From NCBI GenBank assembly GCA_913046025.1, contig CAJWRP010000131.1:1-6540 (forward strand): 6,540 bases of DNA. The letters are read 5' to 3'. Below the pieces are notes generated by a model that made no database searches, was not told the DNA's origin, and was given only the letters and a program-made list of their open reading frames with translations. Within the stretch, counting starts at the first letter, position 1. The number at the start of each line of letters is the position of its first letter. This DNA comes from an uncultured Chloroflexota bacterium. Its GTDB lineage: Bacteria > Chloroflexota > Dehalococcoidia > SAR202 > UBA11138. This document shows positions 1-4,736 of the stretch, piece after piece. Both the position numbers and the translations under genes were made by a program.

Positions 1-219
1 AACGCCAGGCTATTGGGCAATTGGATGGAAGTGCTGGTTGAGGGCCGCAAAAGAGGAAAGTGGTTCGGCCGGAATCGCAATGATAAGCTCGTTTTCCTGA
101 ACGACACCGAAATGGATGGCGATATGTCTGGGAAAATGGTGCAAGTATCCATTAACCAAACAGGGCCCTGGTCCTTGCAGGGCAGCATCGCCACAGCGGA
201 CGTAGCGGCGGGCGACTAA
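1..219 (+). CDS. miaB: tRNA-2-methylthio-N6-dimethylallyladenosine synthase, C-terminal TRAM domain only (partial)
   Basis: This is the 3' end of a gene that starts upstream of the window; frame 1 is open from base 1 to a TAA at 217-219, giving 72 visible residues. The stretch EVLVEGRKRGKWFGRNRNDK followed by KLVFLND, GKMVQVSINQ and TGPWSLQG is the typical C-terminal TRAM (RNA-binding) segment of MiaB, where the closing pattern TGPWSLQG is characteristic. MiaB is a radical-SAM [4Fe-4S] enzyme that adds a methylthio group to i6A37 of tRNAs. The radical-SAM core and its CxxxCxxC motif are outside the window, so a related methylthiotransferase (MtaB or RimO) cannot be excluded formally, but the TGPWSLQG ending favours MiaB. 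nadA follows after 32 bp on the same strand, so read-through transcription is likely. Confidence 0.85.
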   Translation, partial: NARLLGNWMEVLVEGRKRGKWFGRNRNDKLVFLNDTEMDGDMSGKMVQVSINQTGPWSLQGSIATADVAAGD

Positions 220-235
220 GACAGGCAAAATAATC

Positions 236-242
236 AAAGGAG
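236..242 (+). promoter_or_regulatory. Shine-Dalgarno of nadA
   Basis: AAAGGAG lies 9 nt before the ATG at 252. This strong, well-spaced site supports the 252 start and therefore a NadA with an N-terminal extension of roughly 50 residues ahead of the first core helix. No separate promoter is evident in the 32-bp gap after miaB. Confidence 0.75.
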
Positions 243-251
243 ACGGCCATC

Positions 252-1460
252 ATGGTAGTTAACCTGAGGCCCCTTGCTATACCCATAACGGAGATTGAGC
301 AGTCCGCATTCTGTCAGACGGACAATGACCTTTCGGCTCGCTCTCTTGAAGAGGAGTTTGGAGCTGGGGTTAGGTGGCAAAAACTCCCATTGAGCTACAT
401 GCGCATGAAGCCCGAAGAGCTGGATGCGCGCATAGCGGAGGCCAAGGCAAAACTGGGCGATCGTGCCGTCATTCTTGGGCACCACTACCAACGAGACGAA
501 ATTATTAAGTACGCTGATTTTAGAGGCGACTCTTTCAAGCTGTCTCTGTTGGCGGCGAATCAAGAAAATGCAGAGTTCATTATATTCTGCGGAGTACACT
601 TCATGGCGGAGACCGCGGATATACTCAGTTCCCCTGACCAGAAGGTTATACTGCCGAACCTCACCGCTGGTTGCTCCATGGCAGACATGGCAAGGATCGA
701 CGATGTCCTGGACTGCTGGGACGATTTAGAAGACGTTCTGGGTGCCGACAGCGGCGTAGTACCCATTACCTACATGAACTCCACTGCCGCCATCAAGGCT
801 CTATGTGGGCGCAACGGCGGCATCGTATGCACCTCATCAAATGCCACGGCGACATTTAAGTGGGCTCTGGCTAGAGGCGAAAAGATTCTTTTCCTCCCTG
901 ATCAGCATCTGGGACGCAACACAGCGCTCAAGTTCGGTATTGGCGTGGACGAGATGATTCTCTGGAACCCGTTCAAGCCCCTAGGTGGCAATACCGAGCA
1001 GCAGATCCGTGATGCCAAAGTTATTCTATGGCAAGGTCACTGCTCCGTACACACTCGCTTCACAGTTGAGCAGATAGATGAAGCCCGAATAAAGTTCCCT
1101 GGCATCCACATAGTGGTACATCCGGAATGCACCATGGAGGTAGTCCAAGCGGCCGACTCCAACGGCTCCACAGAGTACATTCTGAATATGGTGAACAGTG
1201 CTGCAGCTGGAAGCATTATTGCTGTTGGTACCGAAATCAGCATGGTTAATCGGCTGGCGGCGGCGAATCCGGATAAGACGGTCTTTTGCCTTGATTCAGT
1301 TGTCTGCCCCTGCTCGACCATGTATCGAATTCACCCGGCTTATGTATCTTGGATTCTCGATGGCCTTAACGAAGGCGTGGTCGTAAACCAGATATCCGTA
1401 GACAGAGAGACCACAGAGCAGGCTCGCATTGCCCTGGATCGAATGCTAGCGGTAGTTTAA
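252..1460 (+). CDS. nadA: Quinolinate synthase (NadA), complete, 402 aa
   Basis: NadA is a cytoplasmic [4Fe-4S] enzyme that condenses iminoaspartate with dihydroxyacetone phosphate to make quinolinate in de novo NAD synthesis. Visible family motifs are GHHYQRDE (residues 76-83), FCGVHFMAETADIL (112-125), GCSMADMA (140-147), TYMNSTAAIKA (173-183), VCTSSNA (192-198), FLPDQHLGRNTA (214-225), GHCSVHTRF (262-270), HPECTMEVV (290-298), GSTEYI (305-310), VGTEISMVNRLA (325-336) and CPCSTMYRI (352-360). The likely cluster ligands are C113, C193 and one of C352/C354; C354 fits the CxxM spacing of the third ligand. At 402 residues it is the long NadA form, with about 50 residues before the core. The ATG start is fixed by a strong Shine-Dalgarno. 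It probably shares a transcript with miaB and ends at the intrinsic terminator just downstream. Nothing appears broken. Confidence 0.97.
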   Translation: MVVNLRPLAIPITEIEQSAFCQTDNDLSARSLEEEFGAGVRWQKLPLSYMRMKPEELDARIAEAKAKLGDRAVILGHHYQRDEIIKYADFRGDSFKLSLLAANQENAEFIIFCGVHFMAETADILSSPDQKVILPNLTAGCSMADMARIDDVLDCWDDLEDVLGADSGVVPITYMNSTAAIKALCGRNGGIVCTSSNATATFKWALARGEKILFLPDQHLGRNTALKFGIGVDEMILWNPFKPLGGNTEQQIRDAKVILWQGHCSVHTRFTVEQIDEARIKFPGIHIVVHPECTMEVVQAADSNGSTEYILNMVNSAAAGSIIAVGTEISMVNRLAAANPDKTVFCLDSVVCPCSTMYRIHPAYVSWILDGLNEGVVVNQISVDRETTEQARIALDRMLAVV

Positions 1461-1497
1461 GTATTCTAAGTATCTCGCCACCCTGTAAGCATATTTA

Positions 1498-1545
1498 GGC
1501 CCATCTCGGAAGCGCAATTTAGTCACCGAGATGGGCTTTATTTAA
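1498..1545 (+). terminator. Intrinsic terminator after nadA
   Basis: A perfect 11-bp inverted repeat, GCCCATCTCGG at 1499-1509 and CCGAGATGGGC at 1526-1536, encloses a 16-nt loop. In plus-strand RNA it can be extended outwards by a G-U and an A-U pair. It is followed at once by the T-rich tract TTTATTT. It starts 38 bp after the nadA stop and separates nadA from nadC. The T tract is the left part of a 14-bp perfect AT palindrome (1537-1550). The rest of the 140-bp nadA-nadC gap shows the nadC ribosome binding site but no convincing promoter; the best -35-like hexamer, TTGCCG at 1551-1556, has no good -10 partner. Confidence 0.85.
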
Positions 1546-1589
1546 ATAAATTGCCGACTAGCCAGAATATTGTGGCTACGTCCGGCTCC

Positions 1590-1594
1590 GGAGG
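1590..1594 (+). promoter_or_regulatory. Shine-Dalgarno that fixes the TTG start of nadC
   Basis: GGAGG lies 6 nt before the TTG at 1601. The nadC frame has no ATG, GTG or other TTG between this start and the in-frame TAG at 1559-1561, so this site decides the start. GGAG is part of the palindrome CTCCGGAG (1586-1593), and TCCG/CGGA arms (1581-1592) could form a very small hairpin over it. Confidence 0.75.
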
Positions 1595-1600
1595 CTACAT

Positions 1601-2452
1601 TTGTACCAGATCACGCCGGAAACAGAGGCGCTTATTGACCGAGCCATCAACGAAGACCTCAGCATAGGCGACCCAACAACCGACCTGTTAATCCCTCCTG
1701 GTTTACAAGGCAAAGCAAGTTTTGTATCCAAGGTGGACGGCGTGCTAGCCGGTATCGACGTGGCGCTGGCAGTATTCAAGCGAGTCGACTCATCTCTCGA
1801 AACTCGTGTCCTAATGGAGGACGGTGCCCTGCTCAAGCCCAACGACCTCATCGCCGAAGTTTCTGGTAGTGTGGCGTCCATGCTAAAAGCGGAGCGCACA
1901 GCACTGAATTTTGTGCGGCGTCTCTCCGGTATATCGACCACAACCTCCAAGTATGTTCGAGAGGTCCAGGGCAATACCGTGCGCATCATCGATACGCGTA
2001 AGACAACTCCCGGCCTGCGAACTCTGGAAAAGTACGCCATTCGCGCTGGCGGTGGCCATAACCATAGGCAAAATCTAGGCGACGGTATTCTCATCAAGGA
2101 CAATCACATCGAAGCCCTAGGGAAGATGGGACTTAGGCTGGGAGATATAATTCGCAAGGCCCACGATAACAAGTCTCACACCATCAATGTCGAGGTAGAG
2201 GTCGAAGACCTCAGTCAAGTCGAAGAGGCCTTAGCGGCAGGAGCAGAGATTCTGTTGCTGGACAACATGGACCTGGAAGATATGACCACAGCCGTGAAGA
2301 TGTGCGAAGGCAAGGCTGTCACAGAGGCATCCGGCACGATTACGTTAGATCGTGTAAAGGCCGTTGCCGAGACCGGAGTCGATCTTATATCCGTGGGCGC
2401 TCTCACTCACTCCTCAGATGCTCTGGATATCAGTCTGGACCTTGTGACGTAA
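1601..2452 (+). CDS. nadC: Nicotinate-nucleotide diphosphorylase (carboxylating), quinolinate phosphoribosyltransferase, complete, 283 aa
   Basis: NadC converts quinolinate and PRPP to nicotinate mononucleotide plus CO2 and pyrophosphate, the step directly after NadA. The order of motifs is canonical: the N-terminal segment with EDLSIGDPTTD (18-28), AERTALNFVRRLSGIST (97-113), DTRKTTPGLRTLEKYAIRAG (131-150), GGHNHR (151-156), LIKDNHI (164-170), VEVEVE (197-202), LLLDNM (218-223), EASGTI (242-247) and GVDLISVGALTHS (259-271). Expected substrate-binding residues R99, R133, K134, H155, R156, K166, E198 and D221 are all present by family comparison. The length is normal for the family. It starts at a TTG with a well-placed GGAGG. 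The gene is separated from nadA by a terminator, so it probably has its own promoter, which I could not identify. The propeller gene follows after 4 bp and is likely cotranscribed. Confidence 0.97.
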   Translation: MYQITPETEALIDRAINEDLSIGDPTTDLLIPPGLQGKASFVSKVDGVLAGIDVALAVFKRVDSSLETRVLMEDGALLKPNDLIAEVSGSVASMLKAERTALNFVRRLSGISTTTSKYVREVQGNTVRIIDTRKTTPGLRTLEKYAIRAGGGHNHRQNLGDGILIKDNHIEALGKMGLRLGDIIRKAHDNKSHTINVEVEVEDLSQVEEALAAGAEILLLDNMDLEDMTTAVKMCEGKAVTEASGTITLDRVKAVAETGVDLISVGALTHSSDALDISLDLVT

Positions 2453-2456
2453 GAAG

Positions 2457-3777
2457 GTGTCGAAACTCAGGCTCCTAATTGCACTACTGCTTCTAGTTGC
2501 AATGCTGGTCGCGATCTGGGGTCTGGCTAATATACGCTCCACTGAGCCCATACCCACGGACCGCATCGCCTATGTGGATGACGATGGCGTAATTCGGACC
2601 ATTCGCAGCGACGGCTCAAGGCCTATCAGGATCAGCCCTGATGTCGAAGGGTTCTTCACATGGCCTACGTGGTCTTCGAACTCCAGGCGACTGGTCTACT
2701 CAGGCGTTACCGGCGGTCGCGATGACATCAAGATGAGCCTCTACGCCTCACGCTCCAGCGGCACTGATTCCATAGAGATATTCGCAGGTGATGAGGGCGT
2801 AACCGGGCAGCTTGCCCTGGGAGTCATTCACTACCCCCTGTGGTCACCCAGTGGCGAAAACGTCGCATTTATCGCCGCAACGGCAGCTGGCCTGACATTA
2901 TTCATGGATGACCTCTCTACCGACCCAAGTGCAACACCTCTCGTGGACAACGGCCCGCTGTGGATCGCGTGGTCCCCCAGACTCCCAGCACCTGCTGGCG
3001 CACCGGGCCGACGAGTATTTTCTGATAAGTATGGGGGAGAACGGTGCTACGACGGCCATAGGGCTGACCGACGTGCAGACCCGAGTACCGGCCTGGTCAC
3101 CCGACGGCAATTCTTTCATCACCGGGCAGCGGGCCAGCCAGACGCAGTATCACATCTTCGAATCAGGTTTTACTGACGAAGGGCCTGGAGCGACCGCACG
3201 TCTGTTTACGACGGCACCTGTTCCATCCTACTTGTGGTCCCCGGATGGCGGATTTCTCTCCGTGGCCCACTCCAGCAGGGCTCTCTCATACAGGGGCCAA
3301 ACGATGCGCCTGTACGAAAGTGTCTCGGTCTACGCTGATAATGCACTGGAGCCTTCTTTCATAATCGAGAAGCCGACGATAGCTCACTTCTGGTCCCCGG
3401 ATAGCAAGCAAATTGCATATGTCAGCCTGTCCGAGACGCCTGGTGTCCTGTGCTGGGCAGTGATGGATATCGAGACTCAGCAGCAGTCGGAACTAGTGGA
3501 TTTCGTGCCATCAGAGGCGCAACTGACGATGTTCCAGTTCTTCGACCAGTATGCCTACTCGTACTCGCTCTGGTCACCGGATAGCGATGCACTGGTCTTC
3601 GCGGGAAATCTCAGCACGGACGCTTTGACGGCCTCATTCAGCTCAGGAGACAATGGGACCGAGAATTATCCTGCGTTCGCCCACGAAAGCGGCCATATCA
3701 TCGTCGTTAGCTTGGGTGAGCAGACTTCAACCCAGGTAATTGCCGAGGGGTTCATGGCGACCTGGTCACCAAACTAG
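2457..3777 (+). CDS. TolB-like/PD40 beta-propeller protein with N-terminal membrane anchor, split by a +1 frameshift
   Basis: Two overlapping frames make up one gene: residues 1-174 are read from 2457 in one frame (which runs on out of phase to 3176), and the remainder is read in the next frame to the TAG at 3775-3777. Dropping one C from 2974-2978 gives an uninterrupted 439-residue protein. A hydrophobic segment (about residues 5-23) follows a Lys/Arg-containing start, suggesting a signal anchor. There is no lipobox Cys. Eight WSPD-type motifs follow, with Trp at 72, 129, 172, 213, 260, 312, 372 and 436, as in TolB and WD40-like PD40 repeats. The last motif (WSPN) ends the protein, while RIAYVDDDG (36-44) near the N-terminus resembles the strand that normally follows WSPD. 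I infer an eight-bladed propeller closed by N- and C-terminal strands. The GTG start is 4 bp after nadC and has no properly spaced Shine-Dalgarno. Function and partners are unknown; a TolB role in a Tol-Pal system is not supported by any neighbour. Confidence 0.8.
2974..2978 (+). other. Frameshift site in the propeller gene (C5 run with one extra C)
   Basis: The sequence TGGTCCCCCAGACTCC reads W-S-P-R in the upstream frame. With four Cs instead of five it reads W-S-P-D-S-Q-H, matching the WSPD motif found intact elsewhere in the same gene (for example near 3093, 3234 and 3390). Sequence on both sides of this point is propeller-like in its own frame, so the shift can be placed within a few bases. 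It is either a homopolymer sequencing or assembly error, or a true recent mutation. Confidence 0.85.
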
Positions 3778-3792
3778 CCCCGTGAGTCGAAT

Positions 3793-4257
3793 CTAACCCT
3801 GTCGTGGCCTGTCTCGATCAGACGAGTCCAGCATGATCGTAACCGGGCCGTCGTTACTGATCTCAACCAACATGTGCCCCTGGAATTTTCCCGTCTCAAC
3901 TTTTAGTCCGCTCGTCCGGAACTTTTTCAAAGCCTCAGAAAACATGGCGTCAGCCCTCTCGGGAGGTGCCGCCTCTGTAAAACTAGGGCGACGCCCCTTG
4001 CGCGTGTTTCCATAAAGGGTAAATTGGCTAATGACAAGCAATTCCGAAGAGGTGTCCAAGCCTGACCGGTCTAAACGGCCCTGGTCGTCAGGGAAGATTC
4101 TGAGGTTAACGGTCTTGTCCACAATGTAGTCTATATCGGATTCGTCATCACTACTCGATATGCCGAGCAAGACGACCAAACCAGCGCCAATGCGCCCCAG
4201 CGTTTCCCCGTCTACACTAACGGACGCCTGCGAGACCCTCTGTACAAGGGCCCTCAA
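3793..4257 (-). CDS. dtd: D-aminoacyl-tRNA deacylase, complete, 154 aa
   Basis: DTD is a small homodimeric cytoplasmic enzyme that hydrolyses D-amino acids (and glycine mischarged on tRNA-Ala) from tRNA, a chirality proofreading step. The N-terminus MRALVQRVSQASVSVDGE is typical. The two active-site motifs are visible: SQFTLYGNTRKGRRPSF at 77-93 (the SQxT motif) and NDGPVT at 135-140 (the Gly-cisPro motif, G137-P138). Length is normal apart from a short charged C-terminal tail after MLDSS. The start is TTG, directly after the TAG of the FmdB gene with no base between, and AAGG (4266-4269) lies 8 nt upstream inside that gene. This suggests translational coupling in a two-gene unit. Its 3' end faces the propeller gene with a 15-bp gap, and no terminator hairpin is obvious there. 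Confidence 0.96.
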   Translation of the reverse strand: MRALVQRVSQASVSVDGETLGRIGAGLVVLLGISSSDDESDIDYIVDKTVNLRIFPDDQGRLDRSGLDTSSELLVISQFTLYGNTRKGRRPSFTEAAPPERADAMFSEALKKFRTSGLKVETGKFQGHMLVEISNDGPVTIMLDSSDRDRPRQG

Positions 4258-4635
4258 CTAGTCCGCCTTGCTGTCGCTAGAGGAACCGCTGGATGAAGAT
4301 GATGATGCCGTCTCAGCCTTTGTCGACTTGGAATCTGACTTGCTGCCGGAATCGGATGAGGACTCGCTGGACGAAGACTCCTTGTTAGAAGACTCCTTGT
4401 TAGAAGACTCCTTGTCAGAAGACTCCTTGTCAGAAGAGGACTTGGTCGTACTGCTATTCTTACCGTAATCGTTTACGTAGAAGCCGCTGCCCTTAAAGAC
4501 TATCGGTACTGCTACGAACTGCCTACTAGCCCTGCTGCTGCACTCTGGACATTCTGCTACCGGTTCTGAACTAAAGCTCTGCTTTTCCACAAACCTGTGG
4601 CTGCAGGCATCACACTTGTAATCGTAACGTGGCAA
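4258..4635 (-). CDS. FmdB-family zinc-ribbon protein with Ser-rich repetitive tail, 125 aa
   Basis: Residues 1-59 form the family core: MPRYDYKCDAC with Cys pairs C8/C11 and C29/C32 (CPEC) that would bind one zinc, ending in VFKGSGFYVNDYG. FmdB proteins are small putative regulators; the founding member was linked to amide/formamidase gene regulation, and most members have no established role. From residue 60 the protein is low-complexity and rich in Ser, Lys, Asp and Glu. It includes pentapeptide repeats of the type KESS(D/N), encoded by a 15-bp tandem repeat, and is probably disordered. I chose the TTG at 4635 because it gives the usual MPxYxYxC start and is 9 nt from AGGAG (4645-4649). A TTG at 4641 (adding Met-Gly) is only 3 nt from that site. 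An in-frame TGA sits just before it. A predicted promoter and 5' hairpin lie upstream; dtd follows with no gap. Confidence 0.88.
   Translation of the reverse strand: MPRYDYKCDACSHRFVEKQSFSSEPVAECPECSSRASRQFVAVPIVFKGSGFYVNDYGKNSSTTKSSSDKESSDKESSNKESSNKESSSSESSSDSGSKSDSKSTKAETASSSSSSGSSSDSKAD
4373..4432 (-). repeat. Four tandem 15-bp repeats inside the FmdB-family gene
   Basis: Four adjacent copies of a 15-bp unit (GAAGACTCCTTGT followed by TA or CA on the plus strand) occupy 4373-4387, 4388-4402, 4403-4417 and 4418-4432, with a 5-bp partial copy after. The first two end in TA and the last two in CA; otherwise they are identical. The unit length is a multiple of three, so copy-number change would keep the frame and add or remove five residues of the KESS(D/N) type. 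Each copy reads AAGGAG on the coding strand, an internal Shine-Dalgarno-like hexamer. Confidence 0.93.
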
Positions 4636-4644
4636 ACCCAATCA

Positions 4645-4649
4645 CTCCT
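4645..4649 (-). promoter_or_regulatory. Shine-Dalgarno deciding the start of the FmdB-family gene
   Basis: On the minus strand this reads AGGAG. It is 9 nt before the TTG at 4635 and only 3 nt before the in-frame TTG at 4641. The spacing and the conserved MPxYxYxC start both favour 4635. Confidence 0.65.
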
Positions 4650-4661
4650 GTAATCACATAA

Positions 4662-4688
4662 TTAGCAGCCATCAATGATGACTGCTAA
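4662..4688 (-). promoter_or_regulatory. 12-bp hairpin in the purL-fmdB spacer, probable 5'-UTR stem-loop
   Basis: The arms TTAGCAG (4662-4668) and CTGCTAA (4682-4688) enclose CATC/GATG arms with a 3-nt loop. On the plus strand, 4669 and 4681 would form a C-A mismatch. In minus-strand RNA the same position is a U-G wobble, giving an unbroken 12-bp stem with an AUU loop, so the element fits a minus-strand transcript. It begins only a few bases after the predicted start of transcription for fmdB-dtd. It lacks a following T tract, which argues against a standard terminator for purL, although an imperfect terminator is possible. Confidence 0.6.
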
Positions 4689-4697
4689 CGTACATTC

Positions 4698-4726
4698 AAT
4701 TTAGCATTATGTCGATTTACTGTCAA
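4698..4726 (-). promoter_or_regulatory. Predicted sigma70-type promoter for fmdB-dtd
   Basis: On the minus strand, a consensus -35 TTGACA (4726-4721) is followed by a 17-bp spacer and the -10 hexamer TAAATT (4703-4698), which matches TATAAT at four of six positions. TGC directly before the -10 gives an extended -10 element. Transcription would start near 4691. The promoter begins 10 bp after the purL stop, in an AT-rich spacer unlike the surrounding coding DNA, and would let fmdB-dtd be expressed independently of purL. Confidence 0.6.
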
Positions 4727-4736
4727 TGTTAACTGT

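Noticed and set aside
1497..1600. Riboswitch or NAD-responsive leader before nadC
   Set aside because: Apart from the simple terminator hairpin and a tiny possible hairpin at the ribosome binding site, the gap has no multi-helix structure or known conserved motif that I recognise.
1576..2103. A 175-residue minus-strand open frame opposite nadC
   Set aside because: It lies wholly over the well-conserved nadC. Its translation is Arg/Ser-rich with no recognisable motif, and it is explained by codon bias on the other strand.
2457..3777. TolB of a Tol-Pal envelope system
   Set aside because: The repeat family is the same, but there is no Pal, TolA, TolQ or TolR nearby, and the protein has a signal-anchor-like N-terminus directly followed by the propeller, without the usual TolB N-terminal domain.
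3793..3900. Unusual KFQGHM in place of the more familiar KFGAxM near the Dtd active site
   Set aside because: Variation of the FGA segment is tolerated in the family as I know it, and the catalytic SQFT and NDGPVT motifs are intact; not a sign of lost function.
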